This document shows, one piece after another, positions 36,566 to 50,416 of a stretch of 64,000 nucleotides of DNA (position 1 is the first letter of the stretch; the number at the start of each line of letters is the position of its first letter). The stretch lies in contig JAQPZY010001569.1 in assembly GCA_029931535.1 (NCBI GenBank), positions 1,397,001 to 1,461,000 on the forward strand. Direction: 5' to 3'. The notes below the pieces were generated by a model. That model searched no databases. It was given only the letters and a program-made list of their open reading frames with translations, and was not told the DNA's origin. Both the position numbers and the translations under genes were made by a program. The stretch comes from Margaritifera margaritifera (Eukaryota > Mollusca > Bivalvia > Unionida > Margaritiferidae).

Positions 36566-37565
36566 ATGCAATAGATCATACAAAAGATTGTTTCTTTTTT
36601 AAATATGCAGCAGATGGAGACGGATTACACTGCGGTAAAGAAATATCGATTTGCCTCGATTTGTTTGATAGGTCATTCGGATGAAAATGACACTGTTAAA
36701 AGAGTAATATATATATATATATATCCTTATTGTTATATTAATAACCATATGACAGGTCCACTAACCATCCATTAGCTATAACAAAGACACATTTGTGTTT
36801 TTCATTCAATAAATCGACTATGCTGATCGTCAGTATAAGCTGACATAAATCAATTACCAGCAGAAAAAAATAGAACCAAAATGGGTCAGAGTTCAATGCC
36901 CTACCTATATTCGTCAAAGACGACATGAGTACATCACTCAGACTGTCGATTGCAAACTGCTCCCTATGTAGCATTCTCGCCTCTCGAAACGCCAATGCCA
37001 CCAAAATTTTGTTTGTTCCTTATGCCTTTTTTTACCTCAGATCTAAGAAATTCTCAAAAGTCACGTAAAATACAGGAAATTTAAGGCTTGAACCAGTAGA
37101 TCTAGCAATCTATTGTTAAAATTGTAAACATTTTGTTTCTCAAAATTCAAATAAAAATATTACTTCAATGACAACCCTAATGTCGAACCGTATATGCAGA
37201 ACATGGTGTTTTTTTAACAACGTCATCTGGGAAACAGTTTGCTCCGATATTAGTTGTAGTGAGTTCTCGAATTTCATGTGTAGTTGGAACACTAATACCA
37301 TCAGGTTCGTTATATTCATAATTTCAAACGAACCGCATTGATTGTGATCTTCCGCCACAATGTGCGACGTTAGTTCTTGTCTGGATTTCACTGACAACAA
37401 AGTGATTCTTTCTTTTATAAGGATTTAGACTTAAACTTACATTTAGAATGCAGCAATCTGATTGGCTGAAACTTAAATCTGACTTAAATTGTCGTAAGTT
37501 TAGAATTAACTTGAAGGCTTCTGTTGATACAATTTTATCCTGGGTCCACGCTGTTCGCAATCGGG
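36566..37565. other. No recognised gene
   Basis: The minus frame at 36738-37004 (88 codons, one possible membrane segment) reads somewhat protein-like but matches nothing I know. Confidence 0.4.
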
Positions 37566-37720
37566 GCCTTCCGCCATAAAACTTTACTCGACTCCAAATC
37601 TTACTAGAAAATAATTTGACCAATCAAAAGGCTGCATTTATCAATTTCGAGTAATATTTCCAAGTCTTGAGTAACATTTTTGTTACTCGAAATGTGCAAT
37701 AAAGTTTTATGACGGAGGGA
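37566..37720. mobile_element. MITE-like element with 19-bp inverted ends
   Basis: CCTTCCGCCATAAAACTTTA (37567) and TAAAGTTTTATGACGGAGG (37700) form imperfect terminal inverted repeats, extended inward by ACTCGA/TTACTCGAAA motifs. No coding capacity. Confidence 0.75.
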
Positions 37721-38294
37721 TCAGGTGCGCGTTATAAACTTGTTGTACAATAGACGTAAAAATGACATATTTCCAACAAAAATACAATTTGGAAGATAAT
37801 TTTGGCTATAATAAAAAATTGGTTTAAAAAAATTTCGATAATATCTCAAGTGATGGATGCATCAAAAATTTAAACAGTTTTGAACGGAATAGAGTTTTTA
37901 CAAGAAGTGTTTGACACACTTTAATGCAGTTTATAACAAGCATTTTTCACTTCAAATTATATAAAGACCTTAAGGCGAAGAATCTGATATTACATTGTCA
38001 AGGTTGCTTAGGGTAAATGATATACATTACTAATGAGAAAATAACAGACTTATCTGTCATTTTTGTAATAAAACTAACATCGTATGTCAGAAATAAATGG
38101 GTAATAACTCTAATTAAAAAAATCTGAGTTGAAGAAAGTCATTTTCTTCGACTGAAAATATTGGGTCATAATATGACATCTTATGACATATAAGAGCTAT
38201 TTTGATATATAGTTTTAGAGCTGAAAAGGACAATGCAATAAAAGTGCCACTTCATACTGTAACAACGGCAAACATAAAACATCGTTTTTATTAT

Positions 38295-38470
38295 ACAAGA
38301 GAAACTCGATTGCCCCGAACAACGAAGGACCTAGCAAATCAGTTCGAGAGATCCTTAGTTCGAGTCAACGAGATTTAATATAATTATACACATTCTATCG
38401 TGTCTGTAACTCATATTCGAGAGATCCGTGGCGTTCGACTCAATCGTGTTTGAGCCAACTATATTCTACT
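38295..38470. mobile_element. pogo/Tigger-like fragment
   Basis: GAAACTCGATTGCCCCGAAC at the left and TTCGACTCAATCGTGTTTGA at the right form a worn inverted pair; GTTCGAGAGATCC and ATTCGAGAGATCC are an internal duplication. Confidence 0.5.
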
Positions 38471-38534
38471 CAAGTATATTCAACATCATATTGAAGTTGA
38501 TACGTCAGAAGCCAGCCATAGCATCACAAGAACA

Positions 38535-38538
<4 letters not shown>

Positions 38539-38611
<73 letters not shown>
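38539..38611. repeat. CT microsatellite
   Basis: About 36 CT units. Confidence 0.95.
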
Positions 38612-38615
<4 letters not shown>

Positions 38616-39391
38616 ACTACACGCACCGCATGGTTATTTTAAGGTTATTAATGAGAACTAAATAGTTTCAAATAGCAGAGTGTCCTAAAAACTCCAAAGG
38701 TAAAAAAACTAATGCATTTTAAATAAAATTTTCTTAATTGCTTAGCGAAAAACGTATTTAATTCACCAGGCCTGGAGATGATGAAGTCCTGAGAGTGAAT
38801 TTATAAACGACTCGTTCCTCGACCAATGAAAAAACGAGATAACAAAGGTAACCCTATTTTCATACAGTTGAACAACTTTCTTTCTATATTTGTAACTTTA
38901 CCAGCCCCCGAGCCCTGTGTTTTCATCAATGCACGAGCCCTAACACTAATGCATTTGAAAGAAGTATGCAAAATAGCGCCACCCCCTCATACACTTTAAA
39001 AACTCACTGCACGAGACAGTCGTGCTGTATGACAGTGTTCTCTGGTAATTTCCTTACGCAATTAATCTTCTTGTGTAAAATAGAATCCAAACGTTGCAGC
39101 TGTAGGCTATATGTTACTAGGGCACTTAGCAACGTAATCTGTGGTCACCTTTTCTCTCGTTAACGTTCGTGTCACCTGACCCGATCCCATGATTCATGCG
39201 AGACGCATGTGTATTTGGAATTTGAAACTGTACGGAAAAAGGACACACGTATGTACAACATCGAATAGTTTAGAAAGTTAACTTTTTCAAGTAATAGGAG
39301 ATTGGGATTTCTATGTTACGGATACGACCCTTACATTGATTATTTTCTTATTTGCTTGTTTTTTTACTTCATGAAGTATTCATACACAACC
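38612..39391. other. No recognised gene
   Basis: Nothing identifiable. Confidence 0.5.
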
Positions 39392-39510
<119 letters not shown>

Positions 39511-39877
39511 CCAATATTTGTGTTCTTAATTGTTTATGTGAAACCGACGTAATTTTTCATGAAATTGACGACATCTAGTTCGAAAGCTGAGGGTTGTCAG
39601 TTACATGTATAACACCCATTTACTGAAACACGTTAGAGCGTGCTTTTCAGGAGGAGACTGAGGCGAGCGACCTAAGATGACCTGAGATGTCCCGAGATAA
39701 CCGACGCTAGTCATGATATATAAGGATTTTAATGCCATGATATTTCTCTGTCACATGGGTGAGAATACAATGTTCATGACTTTCTTTCACCTGAAAGAAA
39801 TGTGGGCAAATTGCCAATTGGGAAGCAGGAATTTACCGCTATTTCAACTGCGATAGCTCGGCTAGTGTGAACATTTT

Positions 39878-40160
39878 AGGGTCCGACCATTTAACTTTCG
39901 AAACGGAAAGGGGGGGGGGGGGGGGCGGGTATTTTGTTTTGAACCAGAATAATTATTGTTTTGTATACTTCAAGATAATTAATTTTTGTAAACTAGTATA
40001 ATGGATATAATACGTATCTATTTTTTTTCTTCTAAAGATCAGTGCAAGAATGTTGCGGGTTTTATTTTCAAGCCATTAGGGGATGTAATTCTTTTTCAAA
40101 AAATCCCAGGCCGCCACCCCCCCCCCCCCCCCCGCTCCGAAAATTAAATGATCAGTACAT
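39878..40160. mobile_element. Family M1, copy 3 (full length)
   Basis: It begins AGGGTCCGACCATTTAACTT with a G tract (39909-39925) and ends with a C tract (40118-40133) and GAAAATTAAATGATCAGTAC. Inside lies CTTCAAGATAATTAATTTTT. Confidence 0.85.
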
Positions 40161-40304
40161 TATCATTTAAACTGTGCATACATCAAAGTCGGCATGCAAA
40201 GCGAACATACTGTCAATCCACCCACCTCTCTGCCACACCTAAGAAATGACCACTCTGATGTCAGTAGTGATTGTAGATAAGACCTAATTAAATACAGTGA
40301 AATT

Positions 40305-40552
40305 AGGGACCCACCATGTAATTTTCGGGGTTAGGGTTGTAGGTTGAGGACCTGGGATTTTCTTTCGATCCGGGATTTTTTGCTTTCTTTCATTTACTTC
40401 AAGATAATTTTCTCCTCAGGTGAATACAATGGATATAATTCTTTTTTTCTAAAAATCAGAGCAAGAATAATTTTTCAAACTATTTGGGGGTCGGAATTTT
40501 TATTTTAAAAAAGTCTAGGCCCCACCCCACGAAAATAAAATGGTCAGTCCCT
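40305..40552. mobile_element. Family M1, copy 4 (full length)
   Basis: AGGGACCCACCATGTAATTT at the left and AAATAAAATGGTCAGTCCCT at the right give inverted ends of about 23 bases. The centre shares ACTTCAAGATAATTTT and AATGGATATAATTCTTTTTT with copy 3. Confidence 0.85.
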
Positions 40553-42240
40553 TAGACACTTAGACAACTTACCGTATTTTATTTGAATTATATAGTAACT
40601 TTAGATATTAGTATCTAAAAAGATTAAGGGCTGAATTTTATAAAAATGTATAGATTAAACTCATTGTCATAAGAACTTTCATACTGAAAATTTCAATAAA
40701 AAGTTTTAGCAAATATGATTATGAATACGCTCGGTCTCCTGCGATCAGATCAATTATATGTGTGCATTGGTTTTAATTCTGTCTCCTTTTTTGTACCTGA
40801 ACTAAACTTGAGGAACTAGCGGTAAAATAAAAATGTTTTGGACAAAGGTAGGATTCAATAAAAGCAACATATTTTATCTTGCTATCGTGGGTGATATGGA
40901 AGCAGCATAAGAATGTTCAACAGCTGGAGGTAAAGATAGCAAATGTTGTTTCATTCAGCATGCGGAAGATTACATATTGTCATCATGACGTCACTGGCTG
41001 GGAAGGGAAGTAAACACGGCAATCCGAGAATAACAACGTCACCGAAAACGAGGATTGCCCTGCATAGCTCGGTTTGTGTGAGTCGAGGGATGATTATGGA
41101 TTAATAAAAAGGACTTTGACTTGATAGTTTTCGCTTCGGTGTAAAAGGACTTGGGTTTAAATACCGTAATATTTGGCTATTCACTCTACTAGTTTGCAAG
41201 AAAGTCTAACAGAAGGTTCATGATCGTTGTTTGTGGTAAGTTTACTATTTGTTCCTTCAGATTTATTCTTGTCATATTGTTAGATCATATTTGCTTTTTA
41301 AAAGTTCTTTTATCTATATAAATTTGTCAAAAGAATATGTCTTGATGCCATAGAACAATCATGGAATATTTTATATGGCAAAAGGAAAACACTTTATGAC
41401 ACTCAAATCTGATGCTGCTACTTTGAATTTTCCACTCGCTGCATTTTTTTAAAATGTAGTAATTTTGATTTAACGGTTCGCAACATCATGTAAAATGAAT
41501 CTGATGTAAAACCAACTGTATCACTACTCTGAGATATAACTCAGACGCGCGCACACACGGAGAAATGTACATAAGCTTCAGTATTGGTTTCATAGGCTCC
41601 TCGTGTATGTAAAACTATATGTAGAGAAGTTTCGAAAGAAATGCATTTTCAAAGCTGTAATACAATTAGTTAAAGGACGAGAGCCTATTATAACATGGAG
41701 CGATGTATTCTTTCCTTTAGTAAGAGTTTGGCTGTCGTGGAGACAACTTGCCCCTAATCGCTGTCCGATTGGCTGTTTTCTCCAAGGCAATACCTGACAC
41801 AGTAATCGACAAGTCAAGCTTGACACCTATTTATTGCATATCAATTTTAATTGGCTGTAGAGAGGGGTTATTTAGCTTGTAACTCGAGATCAGCCAATAT
41901 GTATTAGGTTTTTTTCACAACTTGCTTCACACGAGTAGATTAGAAATTTTCATCTGCTTTACCAATCACATTGTCTGTACAACATACAGTACCAAACCAT
42001 TCTAACTTTCCGGATCGGTTTTGGTACCTGGACTTTAAATAGTTTTTGCTTAATCTACCAATGAGGCAGACCCCCCCCCCCCCCCCTCACACACACACAC
42101 ACCGAAAGTGATACAAGTGATGCCTCTCCGCTAACTGAGAGGAAATAGTATTTCAACTTTTTCCCTGACATATGGAAATTGAATACGAAGAGATAAAAAG
42201 CATAAACATCTACAATATGTCAGACCTAAATGAATCTTTT
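40553..42240. other. No recognised gene
   Basis: A possible tiny first exon (ATGATCGTTGTTTGTG before GTAAGT at 41236) was seen but lacks support. A C tract and CA run occur at 42070-42105. Confidence 0.45.
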
Positions 42241-42242
42241 CC

Positions 42243-43455
42243 TTGATGTCATATTCACATCTGATGAAATATCTGTCTACTCTGAATGGACATTTTTATA
42301 TATATCTTCTATATTTAGAATCTAGTATGTCGCCGATATACTTTACCGGTCATTATAGTAATGACACCAGCTGGAAAATCTGTGTTAATAACCGCTCGTT
42401 TTGTGACATTCAATTTTGGATACGTGACCATACGCAAAACAAAAAATCACAAGGGCATATTATAAAAAAATGTGGACATTTTAATCCTTCAGGAAAACAA
42501 TTTGTAGTCTTCAGGGTGTCTTCTAGAACTTTGACAGCCATTTAACTGAATTTGAGCTTCTTCGTACTTTTGAATATATTAGTTGATTACTCATCTGAAG
42601 GTAAGGACACTACTAAGCAAAACGCACGAGTATTCAATACTAATTTTGATAGACAGTTCGACAGGCCTGAAACAGACAGTTCGACAGGCCTCAGATAAAC
42701 AATTGGACAGGCCTTAAACGAATTCTGGAAACTATTTTTAATCTTGAGTGTAACCTGGATTATAATTTGCTTAATTTGTTCTGGATCACAAAAGAGAATG
42801 GTGAGGTTGGGAAGATACTTTGGAAAAGTAAAATTGAGTTAGATAAAAAATAGTTTTGTTCTTGTTTTTGTTAAACTCTATTTTCAAAATTAGACTGAGC
42901 TCCTAAAATTAGACTAAGCCCACTGTGTCTCAGAAAAAGACAGCAATAGCAAAATAATTTACAAGACAGAGCGTGCCGCACATAACTCATGTGCGGAGAA
43001 AAATACATTTACAGGTATTTTTTATGGCAGGTGTATTCAAGGGCTTGAATAAGAAGCAAACTAATAAGTACGTAGGAAAGCTGATCTCCCATCTTCACTT
43101 TCTGATAGCTATCGTTCCAATCCAGCGTGAATTGTTTTCGTCAGCTACACAAGCCATCTTCCGAGTTTTCAGGCATTTCAAAATCTCGCACATGCCATTT
43201 AACCCTGAGATGTCTGCCAAATTTGGCAACTTATGTCACTTCGCCCAATTCAGTTATGGTATTGCGTTAAATGCCAATTTTAAGATCGAAATCGTCTATC
43301 TTATGCACCAGTCGCAGTCATATGTTTCATCAAATACAAATTCCAGTTTAAGGATCAAAGGCAAATATTACAACAAAAGTATGAAACAAACACGTAGAGG
43401 CATAAAGAATGCTATAATAACATTTCCACGTGATTTGCGATTCAAGTCTACTTGA
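42243..43455 (+). other. Two plus-strand open frames of unknown origin
   Basis: Frames of 100 codons (42243-42545) and 160 codons (42973-43455, ending FPRDLRFKST) lie 430 bases apart on the same strand. The second has a balanced residue mix and is long for this base composition. No domain was recognised and no splice sites clearly link them. Confidence 0.2.
42651..42717. repeat. 23-bp tandem repeat, three copies
   Basis: Unit AGACAGTTCGACAGGCCTGA plus AAC; each carries AGGCCT. The third is diverged. Confidence 0.85.
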
Positions 43456-43939
43456 AGCTATTTAGGATTTGTTGTCGAATTTTGAAATTGCATGGTATGT
43501 GCTGATGGAAAGGAGGTACCTGCTAGCATTAATAAAATTTGTAGGTATGTTGGTATGCTTGGATGACAATACACACAAACTTACGGAACATTGGCATTGA
43601 CAGAAATGCTAATACTAATACTAATTCTAATAATAATTCACTGGGTAGCAAAGTAATAATATTGCAGCTTTGCACCTTGGTTTTTATGAGTTTGATTCCC
43701 GGTTTCAGCATGTGCGCACATCGATTGACGATGCTTCTCAGATTTCATCTAATTAAAATCAGAGACTGTGATTAAATAGGGATTTATACATTTATTGTAT
43801 TCAATTATTAATGTTCATGTCAACAAATTGCAATTGGTAACTCGTCTTATTGACATAGAGGACGTTGTTTTGATTACATATACCATAGGTAACGATTTTA
43901 AAGCATAAACATCATAAATTATATCCGTAAGTGCCACTC

Positions 43940-44290
43940 ACTCCCCTTATCATTACTTGCATGGAACACAACCGGCAATGGTAGATGTACTCGAAATATG
44001 GAGTCCGCAACTCACAATACCGCCGGTCAGTTTCCCTAACACTCGCCCAGCAGAGATCGGAAAATTGCTTTTCACTTTTCATCAACCTGGTTCGAAAATT
44101 TCCAATAGGACCAGCAGCCCAGCCCTCGCGATAATCTCGATTGCAACAATTTCCGCCTGTTATTTTAGATGCCGCTAGCTGCAACAGCGAGCCTTGTCCA
44201 GGCTTGGAGGCTGATGTTGTTATTGCTTCAAGTAGACTAGTAAGATGAACCGATTTTTGCCCCATGCAAGTAATAACAAGGAGACTGGGT
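43940..44290. mobile_element. MITE-like element with inverted ends of about 22 bp
   Basis: CTTATCATTACTTGCATGG (43946) and CCATGCAAGTAATAACAAG (44262) form terminal inverted repeats around a stretch clearly less AT-rich than its surroundings. Overlapping frames on both strands (43912-44265 minus, 43957-44178 plus) lie inside and match no known family. Confidence 0.65.
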
Positions 44291-44859
44291 ATACATGCAA
44301 AATGTATTGGTTATATTAGAATTAGTGTGCGGACTGGCAATAAATACAGTAGCCATTTTAACCATTTAACAAGTCAGGAGGTGATGACATCATAATCAAA
44401 AACAAATTATACTGCAGATGTCAGCTGACACCTGTCCACTTTTTCAGAGAACTATTGCCATTGTTTTGACGCGCGAAACAAATACGATATAACACCACAA
44501 TGATCTTGCAAAAATACCGGCAGCGAATGGGAAACATAGAAGCTGGTGGAAAATATTTTAAAGACTGCATTTTTCATTTTGTTGTATATAATATCTCTTC
44601 GTAGTTAATATATGCTTATCTACATGAGTATTTCCTGTAGTTAGATGACTTAAATCTACCTAACACATACTTTTTTTAAAATATTTTTGAAGCTACATTA
44701 AGATTCTTTTAAGTGATTCAACGTATATAGATTGCAATGACATGTATTAGCAGTTCATTCAAACATAAAGTAAATATAAAAATATTAGAAAATTCCTGTA
44801 CTGCTTCATATTTTATGAGACAACTGCCTCTTACTCTTTAATTCCTACAAAGAAGTTTT

Positions 44860-44935
44860 GAACTTTAAGACAGCGTAACCTGTTGGAATACTTTTACTGA
44901 ACTTTAAGACAGCGTAACCTGTTGGAATACTTTTA
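44860..44935. repeat. Exact tandem duplication of about 37 bp
   Basis: GAACTTTAAGACAGCGTAAC, CTGTTGGAATACTTTTA occurs twice in direct succession. Confidence 0.9.
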
Positions 44936-46315
44936 TTGCAACTCCTTCTGTTTAATATGTACAGTAATAATGAAACACCATTGTCGTGTGAATTTTTTAA
45001 GTTGCCTTTTTATGTACCTCTGACTGGACCTTCAAAAAATGTCCAAGTCAACGTCTTGATATAAAAAATGTATGTCTTCTTTATAATCAGGTTAATTTTT
45101 TTAATTTAATAAAATTTTCTAATACCATGCGGGCTATGTTGTACAGGAGTTTATTATGTAAAATATATGAGGATCACGCAAGTGGGACACCGCAAACTTG
45201 CCCTTTTACCATAACAGCAGCACCTCGTATCTATTGTCGTACTTAATATCCGTTTGCGACAGACAGTATGAAACCTGTCATATGCGATACAGGTGATTAA
45301 TATTTATTGTAACTACTGCGTTTTGCATTTGCTCTCTTTGAAAGCAGCAAATAAATGCCAACCGATTTGACAGAAATGTCAATCATACAGTGAAATTTTC
45401 AGCAAACAAATTAAATCCGTAGTCAACGAGCATGCTTTCTTTAAAGTTATCTCCCTTTATTTCGTAATAATTAAATGTATTAACTAGAAGAAAATGTGCG
45501 ACAATTGTAAGCTCATTTAATCACATTTTAAATATCCTTTCATTTCTAACACTTATAGTTCAGTATTAGTACAATATTACCTCGTAGTCCTATGTTAAGA
45601 AAACAATATTTCAAAATCATTCGAAAATATTACGTTCATGATTAGCCCCTAAAAATTCAACACAAGAGACTCCAATTTTGTTGATCCTGCCTTTTATGTA
45701 CATAGAAAACAAAAACCTTTAACATTGAGCTTATTCTAAAAAAAAAGTTTATCATTGACCTTAATCTAGGATGTGGACAGGCTGAGGTACGTACACGAAC
45801 ACGGACGTCAAAGTGATCGCTATATCATGCTTTCGTCAAGGCTAACTCGACAGAAAGTAGTTTTCCTATGATGAAATGAATATAAAAATTTTGAATAGAA
45901 AATCGCGCAAATTTTAACACAAGCTTTTGATTTTCCTATCTCACTCCCAAACGATCGACATAAAATATATGACTTCATCCGACAACGTCCAGTTTTATAC
46001 TTTTGTCTAAAAGGTCAACAAGAACAAAAATTACAGTTTGAAGATAGTTATTTATTTTCAGGTTAATAGTCCTTAAGATATTGAATCAGAACGTTTGAGT
46101 CATTGTTAAAGTTTAAGCATAAATCCGTCTGAAAGAAATTAGTTTCCCGCTATCACGGAAACAAAATATGAGCCCAGGGGCAAGAAAATTCCAATGTAAG
46201 TAGGTAACCATTGTTATAACAGGCTGTACTCTTTCCTTCTTATAATAACATGCAACAAATGGCAATTTAATCACATAGGTTTGCATAAAAAAAATTAACG
46301 GTTAGATATTAACAA
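44936..46315. other. No recognised gene
   Basis: AT-rich without signal. Confidence 0.5.
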
Positions 46316-46476
46316 ACATACACACATACATACATACATACATACATACACACATACATACATACATACATACATACATACATACATACATACATACATA
46401 CATACATACATACATACATACATACATACATACATACATACATACATACATACATGCATGCATGCATGCATTCATG
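46316..46476. repeat. Long CATA tetranucleotide repeat
   Basis: About 38 units, ending in CATG variants. Confidence 0.95.
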
Positions 46477-46499
46477 CATAGACAGAGGTGACATAGAAA

Positions 46500-49400
46500 T
46501 TAAATGCTTTATTGATTAGGGGAAACACAGAAGAAATTAGCAGAGAAACAAAATTGGTGTAAACTTTTGTTTGACTAAAGAGGTATGATAGGTTTAATTT
46601 TGTTTACTATCAAACAAAGATACAATTACATTGTCAAGCTTCGTTTAATTTTGCAAGCTATTTCACCTTTTTTAAACACTTTTACCTGTAGTCTTATCAA
46701 AAACAAAAAAGAATATTTCTATAAAGTTTTATTATTTTTTTTAGCAATGTCACTTTTCTTCTCGGTAAATATTTTCCTTCTACATCTATGCCATGACATT
46801 AATGTCAGTATATCACCTCTCTCCAAAGAAGGGCTTAAGAGGTTTTCTATGTCAAACCTTTTTCAAAACAGCATGAAGACTTTGGACAATTAACAAGGCA
46901 GATATGTTTTGTCACCTTCAATCTTGCCTCCGACAAGTGGCCTAAATTTTCTAGACAATTAGGTCAACTATAGATGGTTCTTGATTAAGCTTAGGTCAAC
47001 TGTCTATTGCGCATACATTACAATTAAAAACACGGATACCACTGCGACGTAGCTAAGGCATCACAAACAGATTGATTGGTTATATTCAATCACGTGACTA
47101 TTTGTAAATACACGTTACAAACATACATATTTTAATGCAGCTCATAACAAAATTAAGAAAGAAAAAAAAAATACAGAATAAATGTTATAAGACATATAAT
47201 CCAACATAAACATGACATGAGAGTGGAGCATGTGGTACTTTTAATAATTAATATAATTAATGAACTCATATATTGATAATTAATAATTAACCCGTTTCAC
47301 ATCCTCACGTTCAAATGGAGGTATCCAGAAGTGGAACTTCGGTAAATAGTGCAAGACTAATGTTTATTCTATTTCCATTTAATATTAAATCAACAAGTGG
47401 ATAATACTTGCTGCTGTTCCACAATTCACTTCCTCGTTGCCACCATTCTCATAACCATCTTACAAATTCAAACATTTATATTAAATTTTTAGCCACGTTG
47501 TTTTTGCTCTTACTTCCTAAAGAGTTGCCAAGTATGATGTATATTTGGATGCAGAATATAAAAGTGACTTAATACATAAAAGGAAATCAGCATGAAACAT
47601 ATTTTTTCAATAGACTGAACAATAAATAGAGTACAACTATTGAAGGAAATTTCTGTATGTAAGACATTTTATTCATTGGCAAAAAAAAAATTTTTTTTAA
47701 TTTAAAAAAAGACATCGAACAATTCAGAAATACAAATATTATTGAATTATTCGTATATTATGACATAATTTAATGCCAGTAGGCATGCTAATTACATAGA
47801 GTAACTGAGTGTTCGTACATCCTGTGCTATTTTTACTGTTGTACATTTTGATAGAATTTCAGTAAAAATGGATGCTTTATTTTATTTTAATGTTTGTTTT
47901 CAACGGGTTCTAGAACGAAATAAAACTGTATACTAACATCGGCAAATAGTTGCAAGTTTTTATTTGTTTTAACAGAGGGATCCTGCGCGTACAGCAAATA
48001 GTAAACAAAAATAGTGCCTAAAAATAGCCCTTATACTTTTATTGTAAGACGTAGACCGAGTTTGCGAGTTTGCTCTGTCTTTGAAATTTTTTTTTTTTTT
48101 TTCTGTATTTGGCTATTATTGTCCATTTCCAAAATCATAAGCGGAGAAGTTCAGAATTTGACAGCGTTTTTTATCGTATGAATTTTCAAGGACGGACTTA
48201 GATTTTGGACGCAAACTATCATGTCCGTGATGAGCCTTTTATGGTAACCAGTAGCAAATAAGGCATAATATTAATGCAATGATCCCTGTGTGCTGTGACG
48301 CGGGATCGGAAGTGAACAACTTTTTGAATTAGGCGTGACACACAAAATGCCTATAGAAATTCTGAAGACGGCTATGGTAGCGGACAAAAAACGGTAATTT
48401 GGAGAAATATTCACAATACATTAGAAGGATAACTGTCTTGAAGAAAAGATAGATGTTGATGATATCATATTTTTCTACCTAAATGGTACATAAGCCCTTT
48501 AAAACATATGTCATACAAAAATCTAGCAAATTCCGTAACTTCTCCGCACACGATTTATGTCCATCACGCTCTGTCTTGGAAATTGACAGTAATAGCTAAG
48601 TAATAAAAACTCGTTTCCGAGACAGAGGAAACTTGGCCCATGTAAGAACGGAAACGAAGAAAGTGCTTTTGAATATATTAACAGTTTAACTTATCGAGGG
48701 TGTGACAGTGTAAACAAGTATCAGGCAAACGCACTCTGTACAGCACCTGCCGCTACGTTACCAGTACCAAATTTGGAAGTGTAAGTGCCTATAACCGAGT
48801 GGCCTTTAGAAGGTTCAGTTATGAAGTAACAATTCTTATTCACACACTGAGTATGAGTTTATTTTCCCAGCGCCTTAATGAAAAATTCTGTTACAACAAC
48901 AACAACAACAATAACAACAACAAACCTTGGATCTCCGTATGACTCCAGGTAAGAAAATTCTTTCAGTTAGATTTACTGTTTAATGCAAAAAGATCAAAGG
49001 AGTAATCGATTCTGAAACACGATTGGGTACAAGAACATGTCAGAAAAAATTATTTGTCTGTTATTGTTAAAAGGTTCATGCTAATTTAACTGTTTCCAAT
49101 ACCACTGAGTTCGTGAAATTTTCGTTTCTGTATTTTACCATAAAGATTTTTTTTCGCACGTTTACTCAAAAATTAAGCACATATTCAGTTGGTTTGTAAT
49201 TGTAAGAAATAAAGGATACGATTTCCTGAAACACGCTCAGAATAATAAAGATAACAGCAATTAAGATATAAAATTAATAAAGTTGCTTTAAAAACAAGTA
49301 CAACTCCTTTTATCACTATTATAATGCAAAAGTGATTTATGAACTTAGGGAAATAAAACAGTCTCTCCAAATATACAGGAAATGTAAGTGCGCCATGCTG

Positions 49401-49894
49401 AGTAATGCGAGGGTCTGGTACAAATAATGATTTTAGCAAAGTAAAGAAGGCAGTGACTAAAAGCTCAAACTCCGCAACAATAAGACGAATGATCGCCCGT
49501 GGAGATGTTCGTCCAGATGTAACATTATGTTCTCGTCTATGTTCAAGTCACTTCAGAGCAACAATTATCCCTAGAGCGCTGGGCGTTCGTAGAGCCTAGG
49601 CCTAATTCGTACTTTTAATTACCAACACTCAATGTGTAACGTCGCACACTTCTATGTAAATGTGAGCATTTGTGTTTCTACCTGCATGTCTTCGTACATT
49701 TACGGCCTCTGAAAGGTCGTTGGTCGGAAGACAATAAAATCGTCAAAAGGTTCATTTCTTCATCGGCTGGCTATCTGCACATCCGGCAATAAGGTGAGAG
49801 AATGGGAGATGTGACAGGACAGTTGAGTGACTGACTGTCAGCGGCGCTTTATTTGTGAAGAACGCTCCCCTTGACAGACGGGTCAGTCGGTTCC
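46500..49894. other. No recognised gene
   Basis: Contains AAC repeats (48893-48922). Short frames at 46585-46893 and 49185-49599 match nothing known. Confidence 0.45.
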
Positions 49895-49945
49895 TGAACC
49901 ACTCTGATATATAATGCTCCAGCCAGTCAGCTGACGTCTTCTCAG
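49895..49945 (+). promoter_or_regulatory. Candidate core promoter with TATA box and CRE-like site
   Basis: A clean TATATAA lies at 49908-49914 and a TGACGTC, a CRE-type core, at 49932-49938. The stretch is less AT-rich than its surroundings and is followed by an apparent transcribed leader ending in a good ATG and splice donor. It points rightward and could be the promoter of the proton channel gene, but no joining exon was found. Confidence 0.45.
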
Positions 49946-50416
49946 GAACTTCTCACTACTTGCAGAGTGGTACGTTGGAAGAGGACCGTGTCTTGGTCGC
50001 TAGAGAGCTTTTGTTAGACAGCGTCCGTAGCGGACCACACTGTCTCAGCTAGGCCCTAATATTGATATTCGGTTACCTCTCAAAGATTATTGCAAAGATT
50101 TGTTTCAAAGACTGCACAACGTTCATTTAAAGTTGAAATTTCCAGTGTGTATGAATTGTCACCATAAGAAATCGGGAGTACATTTCATCATCAGTGCGTT
50201 CTTTGAAGATTTGTCCCTAGAGTCCAGTGATTTCCAAATATATTCGTTATGATTCTGAGAACTTACGCATGCTTTTCATACCGGTGCTTCGACAGTGTTT
50301 AGCAGTTTGTGTAAGGATATTTTAATTCATGAACATATATTAATAAATCGGTTTTCCTTTGGATAGTTTGTAGATAGAAGAGTTCATTCAAAGTTTTTAA
50401 GGATTACAAGCAGTAC

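Noticed and set aside
36738..37004. Minus-strand 88-codon frame with a hydrophobic segment as a membrane protein gene
   Set aside because: No recognised family, no promoter or splice context; left as unassigned.
41222..41240. Tiny first exon ATGATCGTTGTTTGTG followed by GTAAGT
   Set aside because: Five to six codons and a donor are too little evidence without transcript data.
46309..46494. Met-Tyr-Val-Cys repeat protein
   Set aside because: CATA microsatellite translation; the same applies to 51309-51769 and 32807-33085.
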